In this document: piece after piece, positions 23,295 through 32,700 of the stretch
Layout: every line of letters begins with the position of its first letter
Position numbering within the stretch: the first letter of the stretch is position 1
Assembly: GCF_021568795.1 (NCBI RefSeq)
Contig: NZ_JAKGUE010000004.1
Span: forward strand, 62,001-126,000
Length of the DNA: 64,000 bases
DNA from: Dethiosulfovibrio faecalis
Lineage (GTDB): Bacteria > Synergistota > Synergistia > Synergistales > Dethiosulfovibrionaceae
Direction of reading: 5' to 3'
The notes under the pieces: model-generated
Databases searched by the model: none
What the model saw: only the letters and a program-made list of their open reading frames with translations
Told to the model about the DNA's origin: nothing
Made by a program: the position numbers and the translations under genes

Positions 23295-24518
23295 TCAGTT
23301 TCTACCGGATATCGCCCCCGGAATCCGCCATACAAGAGCTCCCATCAAAGCAACTATCGCTCCATCAGCCGCGAGAACCGCCCTCACAGGCCATATCTGG
23401 CATACCACGCCGTTCACCACAAGGGCGGCGGGCATAACCGAATAGGCAACGGCGGTTAGAACGGCAAAAAAACGCCCCCTCATAGAGTCGGGAACCCTTC
23501 TCTGAAAATATCCCATAGCAGCGGCGTTTACCAAAGCCAGACCTCCCCCGGCAACGAACACCGACTGAACTCCTCCGGCAAGCCCGGAAGACGAGGCGAA
23601 GGCAGCCATCGCGAGACCGGTCGTGAGGATACCCCAGAAAACCCTTCGAGATACCGACCCGGAAGAAAGGAAGCTCACTGACATCGCCACCACTACCGAT
23701 CCGAGGGCAAGGCTCCCCTCGAGAAAAGCCACCCAGGAAACAGGGCCATCGAAACCGTATTTGACCATCATAGGGACCGACACCATCAACGGAGCGGCAA
23801 AAAAGTTGAGCCCTCCGAAAAGACAGAGATACCCCAAAACGTCGCCGTTGCTTCGCAGCCACAGTAAAAGCTCTTTCATGCCGCCCTCTATCGAGGAGAC
23901 CGGCGACCTTTCGGGACGAAGTGGATTCCCTATCGTCACGATGAAGAATAAAGAGAGAAGAAACGTAACCCCGTCGACACCGAACGCTCCGGCGGTGCCC
24001 AAAGCGGCCAGAGCCACACCGCCCAAGGCCGCGCCTAAGACGTTCGACAGCTCGACGACGGACGAGTTTACCGCCGCGGCAGCAGACAGGCTCTCTTCGT
24101 CGGTCAGGGCCTCGAGACATCCGTTGGCGGAGGCCTCGAAGAGAGGCATAAAGGATGAAAGGACCAACACCAAGAGGTACATCAAGGGCAAAGGGATCTC
24201 TCCGATTATCAACAACCCCGTCATGACCGACATAACAGCCAATCTTGCACAATCTGCCACGATCATACAGGTCTTACGGCTGTATCGATCCGCCAGGGTC
24301 CCGGATATCGGCCCCAACACCACAGCAGGCAGTAAGGTTATACCCATGAGAAAACCGAGGTGCATCGGCCCATTAGGGCCCGCGTCGTTGACGGCCCACC
24401 AAGACAGGGCTATAGCGAAAAATTTATCCCCTATGGAGGACACGAAACGGGCCAGAAAGAACCGCCTAAAATCACCGAACCTGACCAGAGGATGTCCTTT
24501 CAATGCCTTAAATTTCAC
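23295..24518 (-). CDS. MFS transporter of the LuxC/LuxE-like cassette
   Basis: The 407-residue protein has about 12 hydrophobic segments. Its layout is that of the MFS_3/enterobactin-exporter class, with FLARFVSSIGDKFFAIALSWW near the start, the motif-A region GTLADRYSRKTCM, and a second-half RRVPDSMRGRFFAV. GTG at 24518 is preceded by GGAGGAG, which lies inside the last codons of the LuxC-PaaK gene; only one base separates the genes. Coupled to three acyl-activation genes, it may export the product or a lipid precursor. This is an inference. Confidence 0.88.
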   Translation of the reverse strand: MKFKALKGHPLVRFGDFRRFFLARFVSSIGDKFFAIALSWWAVNDAGPNGPMHLGFLMGITLLPAVVLGPISGTLADRYSRKTCMIVADCARLAVMSVMTGLLIIGEIPLPLMYLLVLVLSSFMPLFEASANGCLEALTDEESLSAAAAVNSSVVELSNVLGAALGGVALAALGTAGAFGVDGVTFLLSLFFIVTIGNPLRPERSPVSSIEGGMKELLLWLRSNGDVLGYLCLFGGLNFFAAPLMVSVPMMVKYGFDGPVSWVAFLEGSLALGSVVVAMSVSFLSSGSVSRRVFWGILTTGLAMAAFASSSGLAGGVQSVFVAGGGLALVNAAAMGYFQRRVPDSMRGRFFAVLTAVAYSVMPAALVVNGVVCQIWPVRAVLAADGAIVALMGALVWRIPGAISGRN

Positions 24519-24519
24519 C

Positions 24520-27123
24520 TCAACGGCTCCTCCGATCCACTATGCGGCGGACCTTTCCCGTCCTTCCAAGCCTCTCTATCGTACCTCTCGGAACCACCGA
24601 CAGCTTGACCGGACATCCGAAATCGGGGAGATGGTCGAACTGAGACGATTTTTCTTTAAGAATCCGGAGGAACTCCTCTTCGATCGAACAGTCGTCTCCT
24701 TCCACCGCTATGGTGACGTCCGGTCCCTTCGAACCGTCCTCCACCACGACCTGATAGATCGGAGAAAGCCCGGAGAAAAGCGATACAGTGCCGTCCAGAT
24801 CCTTAAGATAAAGATCGTTGTAGAGAAGACGGACCGAGTCGTCAGATCTGCCCATAAGCCTGAAACGGGGGGCCTTTCTGCCACAATCGCAGGCCTCGCC
24901 TATCCACTCCGCCCTGTCACCCAATCGATATCTTATTATCGGCTGAAGAGACCTCTCCAGGGTGGTCGCGTAGAGCTCGCCATCGTCATCTATCTCGACG
25001 TAAGCCCACGACTCGTCCACGTGAAATTCGTCATGTCTGCAATGAGGACATTGAAACGCCAAGGGACCTATCTCCACCGCCCCGTAGGATAGAGAACCTA
25101 CACGGTTGGGAGAAAAGGCCTTTTCCAGCAAGGCCATGGACGACTTCCCCATGGTCTCTCCCGTGTAGAAGACTCTATCCAGATGGAGCCCTCCCCTTTT
25201 CAAAGCCTCCTCGGCAAGTTCCACCAGAGTGCTCGTCATGGCCATCACGACCGAAGGAGACAGCTCGAACAGAAGATCGACCGTATCCTTCGGAGATTGG
25301 TTGGCCGTCATAGACAACACCGTACATCCCGTTTCCTCCAGTCCTCCGTTGACCGCTAAAAATCCTGTGTAGAGGGAACCGGCCACCATCAGGTTCGCCA
25401 CCACATCGTCCCGACCTATTCCGAGAGTCCTAAACCCCCTTCCCAGCACCTCCGCTGATTTTCGGAACTCCGACGAAGTCCAGCGGAGCAGTCTGGGATG
25501 ACCGGAGGTCCCACCGGAGGAGAAGACGTACCCACCCAAATCTGGATCGGTCAACATCTCTTTGGAGGGATAACAATTTTCCTCCAGGTCGCTCTTCTCC
25601 ATGCAGGGAAGCTCGGCAAAGGCAGAAAGGTTTTTCAGAGGAAGAGACAGATCCCTGTATTTTTCCCTGTAGAAAGGAGCCTTCACTGCCTCAGAGAGCA
25701 CCCGATTCAGCCTTCCCAGGAGCAACTCTGTTCGTCTGTCTTTAGAGACCCAGTTGAGCCCCAATCCATCTCTCGAGATATCCTCCCTGTTTATAAGCCG
25801 CACCAAACTGAGTGCTATATGAATGCCATCGTGAGATGCTTTTCCGTCGGCCCCCAACCCCATAGTCCCAGGAAGACAGAAGCGCCGAACCCCAAGCCTT
25901 TGAAGTGCCTCTATGGTCTCGTCCAAGATAACGTCAGGAACGGCCAAACCGACGGTTGACATGTAATACCCCATGTCGAGGATATCTCCCTTCGCCAGCT
26001 CATCGATATCCCTTATGGCAGAGACGAAAACGGTCCGATTTAAAGGAGACGGCAAAAGCCTAGCGCCCTGACCTAACACAACGGTATGTCCCAATCCCTG
26101 AAAAAGCTTCTTGTTACCGTGAACCTGATCCCAAAAAGCTTGCTCTCTCTCTCTGAGTATATCCACGGCATCGTCTATAGAAAGCCTATCCTGCGGAATC
26201 GACTCTTCCAGAGAGGATAACTCATCGTGAAGTTTTTCGGCGACTCTGTCGACCAAATCGCGTCCCTCTACGAAGAGATTCTGGCAGCTGGTGCAGGCCC
26301 TCTGCTCCCATAAAGAGACGTCCATGGCAAACCCTTTGATCGCCTCATCCAGTTCCTCTTCGGAAAGACCCTCCCGTATCAGTCCCCAGCTGATTTTGGG
26401 ACCGAACGCCAGCACCTCAGTTCCCGGAGACGCCACGGATCTGTAGGAACGGACGGCTTCCTCTCCTCCAAAGAGCAGTATCCCGTCGAACCTCCTGCCT
26501 ACGAGGTCCATGATCCCCTCGTTGGAATGACTCCAGGATGTGACGGCTATGGAGGACGATATTTTTCCCCCATGGTCCTCCTCAAGAAGGGCTTCTAGGA
26601 ATATAAAAGGAAATATCGGATCCTGCCTCGAGATCTTGAGGACGTTCAGGTTCTTGGTTATCATCCCCATCACGAGAGAGTCGATCGATCCAAGGAAGAT
26701 GTTGCCCGCCGCTATATGGCATATACACCCGAGAGGGACAGCCCTTATGGGACTGCCTCCGCTCTCGGTCCAGCAATCCAGGACCCTGCGATCCCCTAGG
26801 CAAGCCAGGCGCTCCTCCAGGGCTCCCCTGGAAAGCAGTCCTTTCAGGACATCTATCCCGATCTCGACCATGGAAGGTGAAAACCCCGTGACGTCCGGCA
26901 TAGTATCCATTATCCGATCCCTGTAAGGCCCAGGGGAGGTAAGCCTGGTTCCCACTCTATCCAACAGAGAGATAACCTCGTCCACCGATATGGAGGAGAA
27001 TTTTTTCAGCCGTTCCGCCATAGCACCGCGGTCGAAGACGCTACGGGCCTCGTCGAGAGGTAGATCGAGCGGGAGTTCCCGCCACTCTCCGAAAATAAAA
27101 TGTCTCATGCTATCCAAGTTCAT
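24520..27123 (-). CDS. LuxC-type acyl reductase fused to PaaK-like adenylating domain
   Basis: The 867-residue protein joins two domains. Residues about 30-440 match LuxC (NAD(P)H-dependent acyl-CoA/acyl-protein reductase): VPLGCICHIAAGNIF, LKISRQDPIFP and WEQRACTSCQ, where C277 is the likely nucleophile. Residues about 455-867 resemble PaaK/LuxE-type adenylating enzymes, with FSSGGTSGHPRLLRW (P-loop-like, 535-541), FYTGETM, YGAVEIGPLAFQCPHC, IIRYRLGDRAEW and CDCGRKAP. The first would reduce an activated acyl group to an aldehyde. The second would activate a carboxylic acid, perhaps aryl or acyl. It overlaps the LuxE-like gene by ATGA. No luciferase genes (luxAB) are present. Substrate unknown. 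Confidence 0.9.
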   Translation of the reverse strand: MNLDSMRHFIFGEWRELPLDLPLDEARSVFDRGAMAERLKKFSSISVDEVISLLDRVGTRLTSPGPYRDRIMDTMPDVTGFSPSMVEIGIDVLKGLLSRGALEERLACLGDRRVLDCWTESGGSPIRAVPLGCICHIAAGNIFLGSIDSLVMGMITKNLNVLKISRQDPIFPFIFLEALLEEDHGGKISSSIAVTSWSHSNEGIMDLVGRRFDGILLFGGEEAVRSYRSVASPGTEVLAFGPKISWGLIREGLSEEELDEAIKGFAMDVSLWEQRACTSCQNLFVEGRDLVDRVAEKLHDELSSLEESIPQDRLSIDDAVDILREREQAFWDQVHGNKKLFQGLGHTVVLGQGARLLPSPLNRTVFVSAIRDIDELAKGDILDMGYYMSTVGLAVPDVILDETIEALQRLGVRRFCLPGTMGLGADGKASHDGIHIALSLVRLINREDISRDGLGLNWVSKDRRTELLLGRLNRVLSEAVKAPFYREKYRDLSLPLKNLSAFAELPCMEKSDLEENCYPSKEMLTDPDLGGYVFSSGGTSGHPRLLRWTSSEFRKSAEVLGRGFRTLGIGRDDVVANLMVAGSLYTGFLAVNGGLEETGCTVLSMTANQSPKDTVDLLFELSPSVVMAMTSTLVELAEEALKRGGLHLDRVFYTGETMGKSSMALLEKAFSPNRVGSLSYGAVEIGPLAFQCPHCRHDEFHVDESWAYVEIDDDGELYATTLERSLQPIIRYRLGDRAEWIGEACDCGRKAPRFRLMGRSDDSVRLLYNDLYLKDLDGTVSLFSGLSPIYQVVVEDGSKGPDVTIAVEGDDCSIEEEFLRILKEKSSQFDHLPDFGCPVKLSVVPRGTIERLGRTGKVRRIVDRRSR

Positions 27124-28262
27124 CGTCCCTCCCTATCGGCACGTACTTTATCCAGTATCTCCTGGGCTGCGATGGCACAGCCCTTGTGTTTTTTCTTACC
27201 GCCTCTTCTTATCGAAGCGATATACTCGCCAGGAATACCGCAAGGACAGTCTTTCTCGACCCGGACCAAATCGGAAGACAGTATAGAACAGTTCGGCTGA
27301 GCGACATTCCAAGGCGATACCAGCTGAAGCAACCCTTCCTCCCCGTGAGGCAGAAATTCCATGGTCACAGGATGACGGACCGCCACCCTGGAAAACACGG
27401 GAACGTGGTGATGGCCCATCGGACAGGAACAATAGGGTATGCCATGCTCGACCATTCCGTAGAGGTCCCTGACGTTCTCTTTGGGAAGTCCTATCCTCCT
27501 CTCCAGTTCGGAGGCAAACTCGGACTGCGTCATAGGCACCCCCGCATGGTTTTTCCAGCCTCCACCGGCTATGACGAAACTGTCTCCATCGACCTGAATC
27601 GACCTTCCCTGTCTATCCAATTCCTCCAGGGTCTGAAATATGAAAGAGGGGAACCCGAGAAGACGCACAGGCCCCTTCTCGGACATATCCACAAGGGCAT
27701 CGACAGCCTCTTCGGGATCGAAGTCGAATCTTCCGTCTTCATCCTTACGAAGCAACCATATCTCATCCGACACGGGAGCGCACTTCATCTCTTGCTCATC
27801 GCTCCAACTGGTACCGACGGACTGGGCGTCCTCTCTGGCATAGCTGAACATGAGATACCCCGCAGGTCTGGACGAACAGAACCCTACGTCGTTAAATATC
27901 TTGCTGGATATACGCTGTATCCTCTCCACACCGGGCCGGTCAAACAACGCCTGGGTGACCTGCCCGCTGGTCCCAGAACTGGTCAGGGTCATGATAACGT
28001 TCTTTTCCGGAACCGAGATAAAACGATGGTATTTCATGGTATCCACGAAAATAGGGGGAAGTTTCAATATATCCTCCGGCCCCTTCAGATCCTCCGGAGA
28101 AAAATCGTATCTATCCATAAGGGCTCTCACGTAGGGCTGACAACTGAGCTGAAACAGATAGTTCTCCTTTACTGCCTCGAGGAAAAGCCTATCCGATTCC
28201 TCGGTACGGCCAAAGGCTTTATCGATATAACTGTAAGCGTCCACCGCTGGGAACTCTCTCAT
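27120..28262 (-). CDS. LuxE-like acyl-protein synthetase
   Basis: The 380-residue protein matches LuxE in length and order. It has an N-terminal FRTTEE-like region with NYLFQLSCQPYVRALMD, then TLTSSGTSGQ (the nucleotide-binding loop), GGGWKNHAG, LYGMVEHGIPYCSC, HPVTMEFLPHGEEGLLQLVSP and SSDLVRVEKDCPCG. In Vibrio, LuxE adenylates a fatty acid and loads it onto a Cys before LuxC reduces it. Cys residues abound here in SCPMGHHH and CPCG. It overlaps both neighbours by ATGA, so a stoichiometric LuxE-LuxC complex is plausible. Confidence 0.9.
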   Translation of the reverse strand: MREFPAVDAYSYIDKAFGRTEESDRLFLEAVKENYLFQLSCQPYVRALMDRYDFSPEDLKGPEDILKLPPIFVDTMKYHRFISVPEKNVIMTLTSSGTSGQVTQALFDRPGVERIQRISSKIFNDVGFCSSRPAGYLMFSYAREDAQSVGTSWSDEQEMKCAPVSDEIWLLRKDEDGRFDFDPEEAVDALVDMSEKGPVRLLGFPSFIFQTLEELDRQGRSIQVDGDSFVIAGGGWKNHAGVPMTQSEFASELERRIGLPKENVRDLYGMVEHGIPYCSCPMGHHHVPVFSRVAVRHPVTMEFLPHGEEGLLQLVSPWNVAQPNCSILSSDLVRVEKDCPCGIPGEYIASIRRGGKKKHKGCAIAAQEILDKVRADREGR

Positions 28263-29761
28263 AGAGACTCCTCCCTTTCGTCCATCTCGGCAACTATAAA
28301 CTCCAGTATTTCCTGGCCCATCTTATCGGCGATATTTATCCTAGACGGGTCCAAAGACGTTTCGTCTAGATACTGAAGGATCAAGGCATCGTGTCCTCTC
28401 AGCTCTCCCGGGAGATACCCGGAAAACACGAATCCCATTCGGCGGCATCCTTCGGCGAAGGGCACGGCCTCGGGGATCTCCGCGTCCAGATAAAGGTACA
28501 CGACGTCTAGCCGATCCCTGCGAAACTCCCTCAACCTTTGATGCAGTTCCGTCAAAGAATCCTGGCCGAAATCCACTATTCTTATCTCCCCGAAGTTGAA
28601 CTCGCCCACCTTGTAGGCCCTATTACCCTCTCCTCTTCTGTAGGATCTCTCAGGAAGGGAGACTGGCGACGATCGGACCTTCCCGTTCACCCCACAGGAA
28701 GCGACTATGGCGGACACGATGGACACGTATCTATCGGGAACCCATATATCGTAATCAGTACGATGGCACAGAGGACGATACATAATCGCCGCGCTCTCCC
28801 TCTGCCTCACCTCTCCAGCCAGGGCCTTGAAGTTCAAGTCTGAGAACAACGCTCCCAAAAGGATCCCGGTAGACATGAAACCGGACTTGGCTGCTCCCCT
28901 CTGTGAAGCTACGTGACTGGTCACGGCATGGACGAACAATCCCTGAAGGCCCGACCTCTCCGCCTCCGCCATGACCATCTCGTTCATCATCCCGAGAATC
29001 CCCTGTCCTCTACAGGAGGGATTTACGAAGGCCGCCGCCATCTCGGCTATGACGGAATCGGGGTCGGAAAACGAAAGGGCCAGATGTCCCACGAGGGAAC
29101 TCCTGGAATCGATTGCGACGAAGGACTTCATCATTCCGCTTTCGTTGAGCTCTCTTATTCTCTCCGGGTAGTATACAAACTCTCTGTAGCTGTAACCATA
29201 GGCTCGATAGGCACAGCGAGATATCTCCAAAGCCTCCTCCGGCTTCATGGCTCGGACCTCGAATGGACCGAAAAAAGACTCCTCTCTGGGCGATTCGACC
29301 AAGTCCCCATCGGAAAAGTAGCTGTCTATTCTCCTGTGACGAAAGTACTTGGTCATCCTGACCAATTTTCCACCCTTGCCTAGATTGAGGAACTCCACCC
29401 TGTCCATGGCGCCCTTCATCAACTTTATGCCTATCCCGCTCTCTTGAGCAATTCCCTCCGAAAAAGACCTCTTCGATAAAACCGACTCGGGGTCGAAGGG
29501 AACTCCCTTATCGCGGACCTCTACGACTATGCCAGCTGCGCCCACATCGAAGGAAACGTCGAAGACATCCGTCTCGCCCTGGCCATATCCATGCTGGATG
29601 ACGTTGCTGACCGCCTCCTCGACCGCCAACGCCACCATGGACGTGTCCCTCTGGTCGCACCCCGCGACCCTGCACAGTCCCCTGACAAATCCCTCAAGGG
29701 GTTCCAGATACGTCAGATCCGTGGGCAACGAAACCGACGATCGCAACGACTCTCCAGCCAT
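28259..29761 (-). CDS. RsbW-like HATPase fused to GNAT acetyltransferase
   Basis: The 500-residue protein starts with an anti-sigma-factor-type ATPase domain (residues about 1-140). The N-box is AVEEAVSNVIQHGY, then VEVRDKGVPFDP (G1) and SGIGIKLMKGAMDRVEFLN (G2). Residues about 165-330 are a GNAT domain with AAAFVNPSCRGQGILGMMNEMVM, the acetyl-CoA pyrophosphate-binding stretch (Q/RxxGxG/A), then VTSHVASQRGAAKSGF. The rest, to residue 500, resembles a second GNAT-like fold (MGFVFSGYLPGELRGHDALILQYL). AAGGAGGAAGG precedes the ATG. It leads the LuxE/LuxC/MFS cassette and may regulate it or add acetyl/acyl groups. Confidence 0.85.
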   Translation of the reverse strand: MAGESLRSSVSLPTDLTYLEPLEGFVRGLCRVAGCDQRDTSMVALAVEEAVSNVIQHGYGQGETDVFDVSFDVGAAGIVVEVRDKGVPFDPESVLSKRSFSEGIAQESGIGIKLMKGAMDRVEFLNLGKGGKLVRMTKYFRHRRIDSYFSDGDLVESPREESFFGPFEVRAMKPEEALEISRCAYRAYGYSYREFVYYPERIRELNESGMMKSFVAIDSRSSLVGHLALSFSDPDSVIAEMAAAFVNPSCRGQGILGMMNEMVMAEAERSGLQGLFVHAVTSHVASQRGAAKSGFMSTGILLGALFSDLNFKALAGEVRQRESAAIMYRPLCHRTDYDIWVPDRYVSIVSAIVASCGVNGKVRSSPVSLPERSYRRGEGNRAYKVGEFNFGEIRIVDFGQDSLTELHQRLREFRRDRLDVVYLYLDAEIPEAVPFAEGCRRMGFVFSGYLPGELRGHDALILQYLDETSLDPSRINIADKMGQEILEFIVAEMDEREESL

Positions 29762-29778
29762 AACCTTCCTCCTTCTGT

Positions 29779-32700
29779 TTACCTTTCTCGTAAAACTCCG
29801 GGGCCGCTCAAACGGCTTCTGCCTCCTCCCGAAGGTTCCACCCTTATCCGGGCCCCGATCCTCTCTCTTATCGCAGAGACATGGGATATCACGCCTATGA
29901 GCTTACCGCCCCGCCGAAGCTCAGACAAGGCCTCTAGCGCCTGGTCCAAAGAGGCTTCGTCCAATGTGCCGAACCCCTCGTCCAGAAACAACGAGTCAAC
30001 CTTAACCTTACGACTGGACATATCGGAGAGCCCCAGGGCTAGGGATAGACTGACCAAAAAACGCTCTCCTCCGGACAGGTTTCTGGTAGACCGTATCTCA
30101 CCGGCCTGGTAGAAGTCCTTGACTAGAAGCTCCATAGGCTCGTCCTCCTTGGGGAGCAAGACATACCGATCCGTCATCCTTCGAAGCTCGCCGTTGGCGA
30201 GGAATATCAGGGTATTGAAGGCTATCCCCTGGGCGAAAGACCGAAATCTCTTCCCGTCGGCCGATCCTATCAGACCGTGAAGACCTCGCCAAAGCTCGAC
30301 TTTCGAAACCTGCTCCTTAAGTCTGGACTTCAGCTCAGATCTGATTTTTTCCATCTCTTTTACCCTGTTCAGTTCGGCATTCAGCCGCCCTTTTTCAGCC
30401 AGTTCACGGTCCCTTTCGTATCTCAGAGCGTCCGCCTTCGCCTCGACGGATCGGAGATCTTCCCCGTCGAGTTCTCCTATGGAGCCCTTTCTGCTCTTAC
30501 GATCGGATAGCTTGGCCTCGGCGGTGTTTTTTCTGTTTCTCCAATCCTCCATCCAGAGAGAAAGCTTTTCCATGTCGTCCTGATCGCGAAAGGAGGCGAC
30601 GAAATCGAGCTCACCGGAAAGGCCTTCCTTTTTACAGAGATCTCCAAAGGCGACCTCGGCCGAGGCAAGTTCCGATTTCATCGACGCCGCATCATCCGAT
30701 ATCTTACCCCTCGACTCTTTGTAAGAGTCAAGCTGTCTTTCCGACACCGCCAAGAGACGGTTAACTCTCTCCGATTCCGAGGAAAGCTCCTTCAAACTTG
30801 CGTCGAAATCCTCCTCGGCCACGTCGGGGTTCCCCGAAAACAACGTCTCCCTCTCGACAAGCTGCTTGGCTATCTCTTCCTCTCTATTCTTTATCCCCTC
30901 AGAGAGGTCCTTCAATCGGCTGAAGAGGGAGGAGCGCTCCGACTCCAGCCCCCTCTTCTCGGCAAGAAGCCCGGTCTGACTATCCAACAAGGAATCAAGA
31001 GAACTGCTCACTTTCTCGAATTCCCGGACTCCTTCGGAGATCTCTGTCTCCAGATCGTCCCCGATATCCAGACCGACCGTAGTCAGGTCCGCCTCAAGGG
31101 AGATTTTTACCGAGGAGAGATCTCCGGCAAGTCGACTTTTTTCCTCCCTGGCGACGCGAAGACGGTTTTCCAGCTCGGACAGGGATAGTTCGATACGATG
31201 TACCGCCCTCTCCTTTTCTCCGATGGAGGATCTGAGCTTCTCCAGCCTCCCTCTTTTTTTATCCCTGATCTCCGATATCCTGTCCAAAAGCGCAAGTCTC
31301 TTCTCCAGCCGTCTTTTTTCAAGAAGAGATTTGCCTTCGTCGGAAGGAATCGATACGGACAAGGACTCCGCCGATGACATCAGGGCAGATCTCTCGTCTC
31401 CGATAGACCTCAGAAGCTCGGATCTCTCCGACTCCAGCCTTTTCAGCTGGTCAGACGAAGCCTCGACCGTAGTCTCGAGCCTGATTTTCTCGTCTCTCAG
31501 CCGGGACAGTTCGGATTTTCTGGAGCGCCACTCCTCGTCCAATCCATCGTCGAAATCGGGTACCTCCGACGAATAAGGGTGATGGAGTGCCCCGCAGAGG
31601 GGACAGGGGCATCCGTCGACCAGAGAGCCCCTCTGTTCCTCCATCGAAATTGTCCTCGCCCTATCATCCCTTCTCCTATCCAAAGATTCTACCAAGGAGT
31701 CGAGAAGACCCTCTTTCTCCGAAAGAACCGTAAGATCCGCCTCTTTTTTCCTGAGACCGGCCCTCAACGCAACTATCTGTTTTTCCAGTTCGACAGACCT
31801 GGACTCTCCTTCGAAAAGCGAGTTTGCACGACGGAAAAAGGCTTCCATGGCCCTCCATTCCGAGATGGGACGTCCAGATAGAAGGCGTCCCAGACGGGAA
31901 TCCTGACGGACCTTGGATTTCTCCAGCGACTCGACTTCGTAGGTCAGACCTTCCAGCTCCGACCTGGACCGATCGAGGTCGGAGGACATTTCGACCACCT
32001 CCGTCGATAATCCCGGGAGGCGCCCCTCCAGGGACTCCAGCTCGGTGGACAGTGCCCTAAACCTCCTCAGTCGTTCCTCTAAATCAGGAAACCGGGGAAC
32101 CAGTGGACCCCAGCCCTGTATTCGCTCCATCCTGAGACTCCAGAGATTTTTGCTCTTCTCCAGAGCCTCGAGTTGTCTTTCCACGACAAGAATCTGCCCC
32201 TCGATCTTAGACAGGCCTTTCCTCTCCTCGTCTCTTGCCCTTTCCCTCTCGGACAGGGAGGAACGCAGAGATCCGATATGACTGTCCATGTCCCTGGCCT
32301 TCCGCCATATAGGGATCGATCGCTCTCTCTCGATCTCCATCTCTCCGATCTCGAACGACAGACGTTCGCTTTCTTCCTTCCGGGCCTTTATCTCGGAGAA
32401 AGCTGATTCTATGGACCTATCTATTTCCAGGAGGGAAGAATCCAACTCGGCGAGGCGTTCCCTGATGGAGGAAAGTCTTTCGTAGGGAGCGGCTAGGGGT
32501 TGAGCGCTCCTATATCTCTCCAAACGGCCCAGGTCGATCTTTCTGGAGAGTCTCTCCTCCTCCAGGCCCGCGATTGAAAGCTTGATATTTTTTATCTCCG
32601 ACTCCAGTCTTTCCCCTTCCCGAAGAGAGCCAATCCTAGTCTCCATATCCTTCAGATCCGAGGAGATCCTCTCTATATCGACTTCCAATCCTTCGAGATC

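Noticed and set aside
23623-25092. 489-residue plus-strand open frame antisense to the MFS and LuxC-PaaK genes
   Set aside because: It is opposite two well-supported proteins. The absence of stops follows from the codon use of the real genes; no motif or ribosome site is present.
27186-28376. 396-residue plus-strand open frame antisense to the LuxE-like gene
   Set aside because: Same argument: it mirrors a conserved protein and has no recognisable motif.
23295-29761. Bacterial bioluminescence (lux) operon
   Set aside because: LuxC-like and LuxE-like proteins are present, but no luxA, luxB or luxD gene is in the window, so light production is not supported.
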